DNA from: a virus | DNA: 64,000 nt | IMG/VR virus record: IMGVR_UViG_3300048815_000026 | Coordinates: 1 to 64,000 of that record | Strand: one strand, 5' to 3' | Shown here: positions 21,218 through 28,651 of the stretch, piece after piece | Layout: the number at the start of each line of letters is the position of its first letter | Position numbering within the stretch: the first letter of the stretch is position 1 | Notes under the pieces: model-generated | Seen by the model: the letters and a program-made list of their open reading frames with translations, nothing else | Databases searched by the model: none | What the model was told of the DNA's origin: nothing | Program-made: the position numbers and the translations under genes

Positions 21218-22629
21218 TCAACTGGGTGCGCAGTTTCACCTACGACCAAAACGGGGCCATCATTCGTAACCAGAACGGGCCCGTATTCGCCGCCCACCCG
21301 CAACCCAACCTCTGGTCGCTGATCGCCGCCAACGCAAAAAGCCTGGCAGAGTCCTTCGACCTGATCCAGCTGCCCCCGGCTTCCCACGGCTACGGAGAAG
21401 GCTATTCCCCCTTCGAATTACGCGACCTCAACTCCAATTGGGGAGCCGTTGAGGAACTGATCGCCGCCGTCACCACCTGCCACGCCGCCGGCATGCTGGT
21501 CTCGACCGATCTCCCGTTTCGCCAGATGAGCGGCGCCAATGGCGGACCAGGCGTCTTTCTCTACGACGGCCGGCCGGGGGAAACCACCGCGTCCTGGTTT
21601 CAGTTCTTCAACAACCCGGGCGAAACCCTGCCGCCCTTTGTCCCCCAGGACAGCGTGCCCAACGCGCAAGGGAATTACGCCTTCGGGACCGTGCGCAGCT
21701 ACGAAAACTGCATCCCCGCCGGCGTGGTCGAAGCCGACACCACAGACGTGCTGGCCACCATGATAAACACGCTGGGCTTGATTCCCGGCAAAGACATTCC
21801 CCGCTGGGATGACGGCAAGGGCATGCACGCGCCCAGCTGCCTGCGCATCATGAACTCGCAACCGTCGCTGGATTTCTATGTCGAATACTTCTCCGGCAAC
21901 CCAGCCGAGCTCGACTGGTACGTCCGCGATGTGATGCAGAACCGCTGCGCGGTCGAAGACTACGCCCAGTATTGGCACACCCAAAACGCCTGCAATGGCT
22001 ATGACGCGCGGCAATTCGACGCCGGCGGCGGTGGCTACTGGCGATGGAACTCCGCCGCCTCGATCGGCTTCGTCAACAACCCTGATGTGGCCACGAGCTG
22101 GTCGGCCACCGGCGGCATCTCGCAGCAGATTGCGTTTAATTTGCTGCTCGCCTATGCCCATGGCATGTGTCTGCCGTACAAGGAATTTCTGGTCTATGCC
22201 GAAGACTACTTCCCATCAAGCCCTGACTACCCCACCGGTCGCGGGCTTAAAGTTTGGATCGACAACCTATGCTGGTTTAGCCGCACATTTGCATTCGGAA
22301 ACTTTGAGAAGCGCTGGGAGGATAAAGATGTCTACGCATACACTCGCGACGGCAATGGAGGATCGGTTGGCTGGAGCGGCGGCTGCCTGGTCGCTATCAA
22401 CTTCAACACTCTCAACCCCAGAACCATCACGGTCCAAACCCCCTGGCCCGAAGGCGAGCAAGTCCACAACTACTCCGCCACCGGCCACAATGAGGACTAC
22501 ACCGTCGGCCCCGGCGGCCGGCTCACCGTCACCGTCCAATCGAACTACTTCTCCGGCGGCCAGTCCTACCTGCTGATCGCCCCCGGAGGAGTCAACCACC
22601 CTGTAAAGATGCACCCAATCGCCGCCTAA
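21202..22629 (+). CDS. GH13 alpha-amylase-like protein
   Basis: 475 aa. The barrel signature reads DLIQLPPASHGYGEGYSPFE, then region I VSTDLPFRQ (~101), region II PRWDDGKG (~201, matching RxDxxKH with D kept and H lost), region III YVEYFSG (~226, Glu) and region IV FVNNPDV (~290, matching FVDNHD with D kept, H lost). The three catalytic acids appear present, the two substrate His absent. C-terminal ~90 residues are the usual beta-domain (SGGQSYLLIAPGG). No signal peptide. Glycan cleavage or binding is inferred; such a protein among phage early genes is unusual. Confidence 0.72.
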   Translation: MSVGLINWVRSFTYDQNGAIIRNQNGPVFAAHPQPNLWSLIAANAKSLAESFDLIQLPPASHGYGEGYSPFELRDLNSNWGAVEELIAAVTTCHAAGMLVSTDLPFRQMSGANGGPGVFLYDGRPGETTASWFQFFNNPGETLPPFVPQDSVPNAQGNYAFGTVRSYENCIPAGVVEADTTDVLATMINTLGLIPGKDIPRWDDGKGMHAPSCLRIMNSQPSLDFYVEYFSGNPAELDWYVRDVMQNRCAVEDYAQYWHTQNACNGYDARQFDAGGGGYWRWNSAASIGFVNNPDVATSWSATGGISQQIAFNLLLAYAHGMCLPYKEFLVYAEDYFPSSPDYPTGRGLKVWIDNLCWFSRTFAFGNFEKRWEDKDVYAYTRDGNGGSVGWSGGCLVAINFNTLNPRTITVQTPWPEGEQVHNYSATGHNEDYTVGPGGRLTVTVQSNYFSGGQSYLLIAPGGVNHPVKMHPIAA

Positions 22630-22647
22630 CCGAAAGGAGCAACATCT

Positions 22648-22875
22648 ATGACCACCGATCCCAACGAAGCCATCGCGGAAGAACTGCTCACCGCAGTAGT
22701 CAGCGCAGATGAAGAGATCCTGCAGGCTGACCCCCTGCCCAAGCTCCCCGTAACCTACGAGGAAAAGGAAGCGCTCGCCAACAAAATCTGGAGAGACAAT
22801 GGCGCCGTCGAAAACGACCCGCGCACCCTCAACAACTGGCTCGACGCCGAGATCATCCTCGAGACCAAGAGCTAA
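22648..22875 (+). CDS. Small acidic protein
   Basis: 75 aa with GAAAGGAG upstream. Acidic helices (NEAIAEELLTAVVSADEEIL) and EKEALANKIWRDNG, ending LDAEIILETKS. Resembles small DUF-type phage proteins with a HHH-like tail only superficially. No function assigned. Confidence 0.65.
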   Translation: MTTDPNEAIAEELLTAVVSADEEILQADPLPKLPVTYEEKEALANKIWRDNGAVENDPRTLNNWLDAEIILETKS

Positions 22876-22930
22876 AAAGGAAACCGGCCTGCCGTTCGCA
22901 AGGGCGGCAGCGGCCAGAGGGCGGTTAAAA

Positions 22931-23722
22931 ATGGCTGAGATACCAGAGCGCATTTGGATTGCAGCATACACGGCGGGCGATGGGTCTTCCATCTTGGGCA
23001 ACGGGGTATTATTCCGCTCCATCCATGATTCGCGGGAGGATGCTGAGGGCGCAGCCCAGCGCTACCACCCAGATCCGAATGGCATCACTATCGGCGAGTA
23101 CGTCGCCGAGGCACGCATCAGGGAATTAGAGCAGGCGCTGCGGAAAATCCACCAAGAGCCGGATGGATTGAATGCGTGGCATATCGCAGATAAGGTTTTG
23201 GGCTCCCTCGAGGCAGATAACCTCCGGCTGTTTACGGCCCTCATGAGAACACGCGAAGTGTGCGGGCGGATCCCGGTTGGCTCTCCCGCCAGCAAGGAAC
23301 TGCTCGAAGAGGCGGTCGAAGCGGTCAAGCATGCCAACGAGGCGATCGGGATCTATCAACCGAAAGGATCAGCGGGCAGTGGCTCCTTGCCTGACCATGG
23401 GTCACTCCAGGCCCAGCTCCAGGCAGTCACCCAGACCGCATTCGCTGATATCAATCGCATGACGGTCGAATTGCAGGCAGTCACCCAGGAGCGGGACACG
23501 GCCAACGAACTATCTGTAAAGGTCGAGAATGCTGCGGTAATTCAAGCACGGGAAATGACCCAGCTTCAGGCCCGCAACAAAGCGCTGAGAGATGCGCTGC
23601 GGACCTACAGGTACGAGCACTCGAAAAACAACTGCTATTTTTCTGGCCCTACGGGCGCCATTTGCGATGAGTGCTGCAGGGTCGATAAGTTGCTCGCCCA
23701 AGCCGCCGAGGTAAAGCCATGA
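22931..23722 (+). CDS. Coiled-coil hypothetical protein
   Basis: 263 aa from ATG 22931. N-terminal ~50 residues (ERIWIAAYTAGDGSSILGNG) form a beta-rich module; then helices and a coiled coil with a repeated phrase LQAVTQ (twice, ~25 residues apart). C-terminal Cys/His cluster (NNCYFSGPTGAICDECCR) may bind a metal. AT-richer than its neighbours. Overlaps the beta-propeller gene by ATGA. Confidence 0.62.
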   Translation: MAEIPERIWIAAYTAGDGSSILGNGVLFRSIHDSREDAEGAAQRYHPDPNGITIGEYVAEARIRELEQALRKIHQEPDGLNAWHIADKVLGSLEADNLRLFTALMRTREVCGRIPVGSPASKELLEEAVEAVKHANEAIGIYQPKGSAGSGSLPDHGSLQAQLQAVTQTAFADINRMTVELQAVTQERDTANELSVKVENAAVIQAREMTQLQARNKALRDALRTYRYEHSKNNCYFSGPTGAICDECCRVDKLLAQAAEVKP

Positions 23723-25638
23723 GACCGCGCAAAAACTCCCACGTCATCGCCATCGGCCTGACTCTCTCCGTGGGCATACTCCTGCTGCTGGTGCACGCCT
23801 GCAACGCGCAGACGATGGCCCCCTGGCTCACCCGGTCACACGACAACCAGCGCTCGGGCTGGAACAACCAGGAAACCCTGCTCACCCAGGCAAACGTAAC
23901 CGCCAAAGGTCTCGTTCGCCAAACCATCATCCCGGTCACCGGTGACGCCCGCGGCATGGAGGCTCAGCCGCTCATCCTGCCCGGCGTCACCACCCCTCTC
24001 GGCGTCCACGATGTGATGGTCCTTCCCTCGATGGCTAACGTCGTCCGCGGCGTCGACGCCCACACCGGCGCCGGCATCTGGACCACTATGCTGGACGTGC
24101 CGATTACCGGCTCCGCCGCGATCGACGGCCACCTCATCAACCAGCACTGGGGCTGCCTCTCGACCGGCGTCATCGATGCCGCCCTGCAACGGCTGTACCA
24201 GGTGTGCTGGATGTCGCCCGACGCGACAGGCAATCCGCAGACCGGGCTCTACTACATGTACGTGCTTAACGTGGCCACCGGCGCCCAGGTGGTCCCGCCC
24301 GTCCTCCTACAGGGCGGCACGCCGGCCTTCAGCGCCCAGATGCGCAAGCAGCGCAGCTCCCTGGTCGAAACCAACGTCAACGGCCTCAAAACCGTCTTCG
24401 GCTGTTCGGGGACCATCTACGAAACCGCCGCCGGCGCCGCGGGCTACTGCTTCGCCTTCGATGTCGCCAGCAACACTCTCACCACCATGCAGGCGCTCAC
24501 TGATGGTGAAGGCGCCGGCGTCTGGATGGGCGGCCAAGGCCCCGCGGCCGACGCGCAAGGCTACCTTTACCTGCTTACCGGAAATGGAGATTTCGACGGG
24601 ATCACCCAATGGGGCGAGTCCCTGCTAAAGCTGCGCTACAGGGCCGAAAAGATCACGCAAGTAAGTCCCAACCAATCCACGTATATCCAGGCATCTCTGG
24701 CCGTCATCGACAACTGGACCCCATGGACCGACCTCCAGCGCGCCGGCAACACCGCAGCGCCCGCCGCCAAACTCGCCGGCATGAGCGCGCCCTCGGAAGC
24801 AGCACGGCCAGTCAACAGCGGCATGAAGCCGGCGGTCAAGTCCCGCACCGTAATAAGCGCCAACGGCACGCCCCTGGTCTATCCGCAGATGGCCACCGGC
24901 GCCTGGAGCGATGAGGATTGGGGATCCGCCGGCCCCGCCTGCCTATTTCAGATCAACATCTGCATAGCAACCGGCAAAGACGGCATAGGCTACCCAGTCA
25001 AGTCTCCGCACCTCGGGCAGACGCGACCGGCCGACCTGGCGAATCCCGCGGCCAACTGCGCCAAACTCGCCGGCGCGCCCGCCTGGCTCACCATGGATCC
25101 GGGGCCCGTCAACCCGTGCCCGACGAACCCGGCAACCTTGAATTTCTTTCCGTGGGGCGACACCGCGCACTTACACGCCACCCCAGTGCAGATGTACGAC
25201 CCGCTCTTAAAAAGCTGGACGATCTTTGTGTGGGGAGAAAACGCCCAGCTGCACAAGTGGGCAGTCAACTCCGCCGGCAAACTGACCTACATAGCGCAAA
25301 GCCACGAATACGCCAGTGCAAATGTTCGGGGAACCCCACCAGGCGGAATGCCCGGGGGCTTTTGCTCAGGCTCGAGCAACGGAGGGAATGCCAACACCGC
25401 GCTGCTGGTCTGCAGCGTGCCCTATGGCGACGCCAACACCGCCGTGGTCGCCGGCCGGCTCCTGGTCTACGACCCGGTACACCTGACCGCGGATGGATCG
25501 CTCAAGGTGCTCTGGGATTCCCAACAGTGGGGGATCACTTACCTCTTCAACAAATTCGACCCGCCGGTGATCGACGGCGGAGAGATACTAAATCCGAATT
25601 ACAATGGAGGAGTAGACGTTTATACCTTAGCCCCATGA
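23719..25638 (+). CDS. Secreted beta-propeller (PQQ-like) protein
   Basis: 639 aa. Residues 1-31 are a signal peptide (RPRKNSHVIAIGLTLSVGIL, hydrophobic run, CNAQ). The mature start WLTRSHDNQRSGWNNQETLL with TQANVTAKGL is the typical opening of PQQ-like beta-propeller proteins secreted by Acidobacteriota; blade motifs (VRGVDAHTGAGIWTTML, QGYLYLLTGNGDF) follow. Likely exported. Last codons (GAG ATA CTA AAT CCG onward) use rare AT-rich codons because the 3' end has been rebuilt by the adjacent endonuclease gene. Role in infection unknown. Confidence 0.78.
   Translation: MRPRKNSHVIAIGLTLSVGILLLLVHACNAQTMAPWLTRSHDNQRSGWNNQETLLTQANVTAKGLVRQTIIPVTGDARGMEAQPLILPGVTTPLGVHDVMVLPSMANVVRGVDAHTGAGIWTTMLDVPITGSAAIDGHLINQHWGCLSTGVIDAALQRLYQVCWMSPDATGNPQTGLYYMYVLNVATGAQVVPPVLLQGGTPAFSAQMRKQRSSLVETNVNGLKTVFGCSGTIYETAAGAAGYCFAFDVASNTLTTMQALTDGEGAGVWMGGQGPAADAQGYLYLLTGNGDFDGITQWGESLLKLRYRAEKITQVSPNQSTYIQASLAVIDNWTPWTDLQRAGNTAAPAAKLAGMSAPSEAARPVNSGMKPAVKSRTVISANGTPLVYPQMATGAWSDEDWGSAGPACLFQINICIATGKDGIGYPVKSPHLGQTRPADLANPAANCAKLAGAPAWLTMDPGPVNPCPTNPATLNFFPWGDTAHLHATPVQMYDPLLKSWTIFVWGENAQLHKWAVNSAGKLTYIAQSHEYASANVRGTPPGGMPGGFCSGSSNGGNANTALLVCSVPYGDANTAVVAGRLLVYDPVHLTADGSLKVLWDSQQWGITYLFNKFDPPVIDGGEILNPNYNGGVDVYTLAP
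25597..25623 (+). repeat. Recoded 3' end of the propeller gene (copy A)
   Basis: Nine codons for NYNGGVDVY in AT-rich spelling (AAT, GGA, GGA, GTA, GTT). Six of nine differ synonymously from copy B at 26145-26171. Followed by TLAP and a stop that overlaps the endonuclease ATG. Confidence 0.7.
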
Positions 25639-26186
25639 AAACACTTATACCTTCGACGCGCCGGGAGAACCTCGCTGGCAAGCAATTCTTTCGACTTACA
25701 GCTCTGGAATATGCGGGAGACTCGCACTGGACCTGCTCCTGCGAATGTGGCCGTATCGTCACGGTCGATGCTTACAAGCTGAAGACCGGGCGCACTGTTA
25801 GCTGCGGTTGCTTTCGCAACGAATGTTCAAGGAATCGAGCCACGATCCACGGGCAAAGCAACACCCCGACCTGGCGAGTCTGGAATGGCATGCTGCGCAG
25901 ATGCTACGACCATAAGTTCCACGCCTACGACCGGTACGGTGGTCGTGGGATTGGTGTCGTTGATCGGTGGCGTGGCGAATCCGGATTCGCAAACTTTCTG
26001 CATGACATGGGAGAGCGTCCGGCGGGCAAGTCGTTGGATAGGTTTCCGGATAACTCGGCTGGGTACGGACCGGATAACTGCCGGTGGGCGACACCTAAAG
26101 AGCAATCTAATAACAGACGGCCACGGCGCGACAGCAGAAAAACCAACTACAACGGCGGCGTGGACGTATATGGGCTAACGGAGTGA
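25635..26186 (+). CDS. HNH-like homing endonuclease fused to target-gene end
   Basis: 183 aa from ATG 25635 (ATGA overlap). N-terminal zinc-ribbon CSCECGR and SCGCFRNE, then the common phage endonuclease core: TWRVWNGMLRRCYD, YDRYGGRGIGVVDRW, FLHDMGERPAGKSLDRFPDN and YGPDNCRWATPKEQSNNRR (His-Me-finger-like D-R...N...C-W). The last 13 codons (NYNGGVDVYGLTE) do not belong to the family: they are the displaced 3' end of the beta-propeller gene. Its stop overlaps the next gene as GTGA, a coupling inherited from the target gene. Confidence 0.85.
   Translation: MKTLIPSTRRENLAGKQFFRLTALEYAGDSHWTCSCECGRIVTVDAYKLKTGRTVSCGCFRNECSRNRATIHGQSNTPTWRVWNGMLRRCYDHKFHAYDRYGGRGIGVVDRWRGESGFANFLHDMGERPAGKSLDRFPDNSAGYGPDNCRWATPKEQSNNRRPRRDSRKTNYNGGVDVYGLTE
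26145..26171 (+). repeat. Displaced original 3' end of the propeller gene (copy B)
   Basis: Nine codons for NYNGGVDVY in GC-rich phage spelling (AAC, GGC, GGC, GTG), in frame at the C-terminus of the endonuclease. See copy A. Confidence 0.7.
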
Positions 26187-26473
26187 CCTACCATCCACGG
26201 CTAACCAAATGCCCCGTCTGCGGAACAATGAAAAGTCCGCTGGCAACACTCTGCCACGGGTGCTATCGCATAGCGAGAAAAGCCGGTTGCAAAAACACCG
26301 GCGATATCCTGGCATTTGTCCGTTGGTTAGGAAGTTGGGAAAATACACTCGAGAGGAATCCATTCCTCAGTGCCGCCGAGGCCCCATCCCCATCCCCATC
26401 CGCCGCCGCCGGCCCAGCTGAATCGGTGCCTCTTCCTGGTCAATGCGGTCCTCCATCTGCTGCCAGCGAATAG
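26183..26473 (+). CDS. Small zinc-finger protein, last rightward gene
   Basis: 96 aa from GTG 26183 (GTGA overlap). CPVCG near residue 10 and CHGCYR near residue 24, then GDILAFVRWLGSWENTLERN; the C-terminal third is Pro/Ala/Ser-rich. The last 107 bp overlap the 3' end of terL on the other strand, so the tail may be non-functional. No terminator is seen between the convergent units. Confidence 0.6.
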   Translation: MTYHPRLTKCPVCGTMKSPLATLCHGCYRIARKAGCKNTGDILAFVRWLGSWENTLERNPFLSAAEAPSPSPSAAAGPAESVPLPGQCGPPSAASE

Positions 26474-27932
26474 CCGCCGACCCCAGGTCCAGCCCGCGCA
26501 CCGCATCCTGCAGCCGCATCTCCCGCGGCTTGGTCGCAAACTGCACAAACGTGTACAGCGCATAGCGCGTCTCGTCCGACACGTCGTCCAGCGGATCCCC
26601 GGCCACCTTCTTGATGTCTCCAGGCTTCACATCGTCGTGCATCCGGGTGCGCAGCGCCTCAAACGTCCGCGGGCACACATCGGTAATCTCAAACTCCCCC
26701 GAGCGCAGCATCCGGTACAACAGCTGCCAGCCGCCCAGCCGGTCATTCGAAGCCCGCTCAAAGTGGATATCCCACGGCTCGAATATCTCGTTCACCTGGT
26801 CCGCAATCGTGTGCCCGTCGCCAATTTCCTTGAAGTTCGATGGATCCAGAAACCCGGCAATGATCCGCCGCCGCTCCCCACCCTCGGCCGGCTTCACAAA
26901 AGCCTCGATCGCCATCTGCGCCAACTCGTACGCCGGCACATGCGGCACCACCAACTCCCCAATCTTGCGGATCCGTCCTTCTGGAAAATACACCGCGTTG
27001 GTGTCCGGCAGCATTTCCCGGCGCACCCCGGGAATATGTAACTCCGGCGGCGCCGCTTCCCCCGGCCCGCGCACGTACAGCCCCACCGACGACGACGACT
27101 TGCCGTACCCAAAGTCCATCGATAGGAAATGGTTGTGCCACCACTCCACCCCGGCCTCGGCCAGCGGCTTGATCATCCCCCGGTGGAGAAAGGGAAAATA
27201 CGCGCCCTCGAGCGTACACCAGCAGCCCTTCTCCATCGCGGCTGCGGCGCCCCCAGACATCATGTGCAGACGCTTGGAGTAATTCGCATCCAGCAAATTG
27301 TGGTCGGAAAGTTTGCCTGGAATGAAGGCCACGGAGAAGGGAATCGCCTCCCCATCGGAAGGCCAGAAGCGGTTCCAGTAGAGCTTGCCCGGCTGGGCGC
27401 ACTCCTTCGGCGTATGCACCGGGCAGAACCCATGCAGGAACAGCGTCATGTGCCACGCCGCCCCGATGTTGCCCGGGTTCGACGTCAGCCGCATGCGCAG
27501 CCGCAGCGTCGAATCAGTCGAGCTCAAACGCCCCAGAATGTTGCGTACCTGCTTCTCCGAGTGCAGCGTAGACTCGTCAAAGCCGATGAACGAATAGCGC
27601 GGACCCAGGTACTTCCACACGTCATCATCCGTCTTCATGTACGCAAACTGGATGGTGGCGCCGGAGGGAAACGTCCAGGTCCACTTCGGCGAGCCCACAA
27701 ACACCCCGCCGAAGGGGGAATACAGCCGCTTGGTCTTATCGATGATGTCCGTCATCTCGACGAACGATGACCGGAAAACGATCCCCCGCAGGTTAGGGTT
27801 GTCGTACTCCTGCACCGCGTCCATGAGCATGGTCTCGGTCTTGAGCGACCCCGCGGACCCTCCAAACAGAAGAATATCGGCGCGGGAATCGAGCGCGTCC
27901 TTCTGGGCAGGTGTAGCCGGCTTCCAATCCAT
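26367..27932 (-). CDS. terL: Terminase large subunit
   Basis: 521 aa. ATPase: Walker A-like GGSAGSLKTET at residues 24-34 (Leu replaces the usual Gly before Lys), Walker B FIGFDES near 116. Nuclease: SMDFGYG near 271, LDPSNFKEIGDG near 364 and DETRYALY near 455 provide the acidic residues. Motor and headful or cos nuclease of DNA packaging, acting at the portal. Directly follows terS (8-bp gap). The C-terminus RRRRMGMGMG is low complexity and overlaps the convergent gene. Confidence 0.92.
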   Translation of the reverse strand: MDWKPATPAQKDALDSRADILLFGGSAGSLKTETMLMDAVQEYDNPNLRGIVFRSSFVEMTDIIDKTKRLYSPFGGVFVGSPKWTWTFPSGATIQFAYMKTDDDVWKYLGPRYSFIGFDESTLHSEKQVRNILGRLSSTDSTLRLRMRLTSNPGNIGAAWHMTLFLHGFCPVHTPKECAQPGKLYWNRFWPSDGEAIPFSVAFIPGKLSDHNLLDANYSKRLHMMSGGAAAAMEKGCWCTLEGAYFPFLHRGMIKPLAEAGVEWWHNHFLSMDFGYGKSSSSVGLYVRGPGEAAPPELHIPGVRREMLPDTNAVYFPEGRIRKIGELVVPHVPAYELAQMAIEAFVKPAEGGERRRIIAGFLDPSNFKEIGDGHTIADQVNEIFEPWDIHFERASNDRLGGWQLLYRMLRSGEFEITDVCPRTFEALRTRMHDDVKPGDIKKVAGDPLDDVSDETRYALYTFVQFATKPREMRLQDAVRGLDLGSAAIRWQQMEDRIDQEEAPIQLGRRRRMGMGMGPRRH

Positions 27933-27940
27933 TCAGCGAT

Positions 27941-28399
27941 TCACTGCACCGGGTCATCCCGCCAGGCCGAGCGGTAGAACGACGGCTTAGCCTTATCCGC
28001 CGGCGTCTCCTTGTACCCATCAATGCCCGGGTCCAGCACCTGCTCCGGCATCCATCCCAGGATCTTCGCCAGCACTTCAATCGCCCGGATCTGGCCCGCC
28101 ACCGTGGGCTGGCCCCCATCCGCCTGGATGATCTTTACCAACGCCTCGACCGCGTCCGGCTTATCGAACTTGATCTTCTTGAGCGCGGCCGCGGACTCCT
28201 TCTTGAGCGCAGCATCGATCTCCGCCCGCAGCTTTTCCTGGTACTCCTTGAATTGCGGCTTCGCTATGTGCCGGCACAGCGTTCGCGGATCCATGCCCAG
28301 CTTGAGCGCCACCGAGCGCCCCGAGGCCTTGCTATCCTCCACCAGCATGCGCGCCGCCACCATCTCCTGTGCGCTTAATGTCACCTTTTTTTTGTTCAC
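27941..28399 (-). CDS. terS: Terminase small subunit
   Basis: 152 aa from GTG 28399 (AGGG just upstream; GTG 28384 possible). N-terminal helix-turn-helix: NKKKVTLSAQEMVAARMLVE, then SGRSVALKLGMDPRTLCRHI, followed by helices of an oligomerisation core (RAEIDAALKKESAAALKKIK). Position before terL and HTH layout identify it. It should recognise the packaging start; the hairpin and pentanucleotide array immediately upstream are candidates for that site. The frame is open further upstream only because of the array. Confidence 0.8.
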   Translation of the reverse strand: MNKKKVTLSAQEMVAARMLVEDSKASGRSVALKLGMDPRTLCRHIAKPQFKEYQEKLRAEIDAALKKESAAALKKIKFDKPDAVEALVKIIQADGGQPTVAGQIRAIEVLAKILGWMPEQVLDPGIDGYKETPADKAKPSFYRSAWRDDPVQ

Positions 28400-28423
28400 G
28401 CCCTGAAAGACCTTTCCCTCAAA

Positions 28424-28456
28424 TAGAAACGGCAGACCGAAGCCTGCCGTTTCTAC
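28424..28456. repeat. 12-bp perfect inverted repeat before terS
   Basis: TAGAAACGGCAG (28424-28435) and its exact reverse complement (28445-28456) flank a 9-nt loop. No U-run follows on the leftward strand, so terminator function is unlikely. It sits 25 bp before the terS start and abuts the CC-every-5 array. Confidence 0.8.
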
Positions 28457-28610
28457 CATGCCAAACCAAACCAAGCCAAGCCACGCCGAGCCCTAACAGA
28501 CCGTGCCCAGCCGAACCATGCCACGTGCCCTGCCAAGCCTTCACCTGGCCGCACCTGACCATAACTCGCCGGACCGTGCCACGGCATACCTCACCGGACC
28601 ACACCTCTTA
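28457..28610. repeat. Pentanucleotide-phased CCNNN array
   Basis: CC occurs at 28457, 28462, 28467, 28472, 28477, 28482, 28487, 28492, then 28502 to 28522 in steps of 5, and after a phase slip at 28534, 28539, 28545 to 28560 and 28570 to 28605 with only two slots missed. On the leftward transcript this is GG every 5 nt for ~150 nt. Units differ in the other three bases, so it is a phased, not an exact, tandem repeat. It fills the gap between the polyvalent-protein gene and terS; 28611-28651 shows nothing more. Confidence 0.85.
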
Positions 28611-28651
28611 AAACTGCTGCACCTCGAAGTGGGTCTGCTGCAGCCGTAGCA

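Noticed and set aside
28419-28604. Leftward 61-codon ORF rich in Trp/Gly/Val
   Set aside because: It is the translation of the pentanucleotide array; a period of 5 visits all frames and nothing indicates selection for protein.
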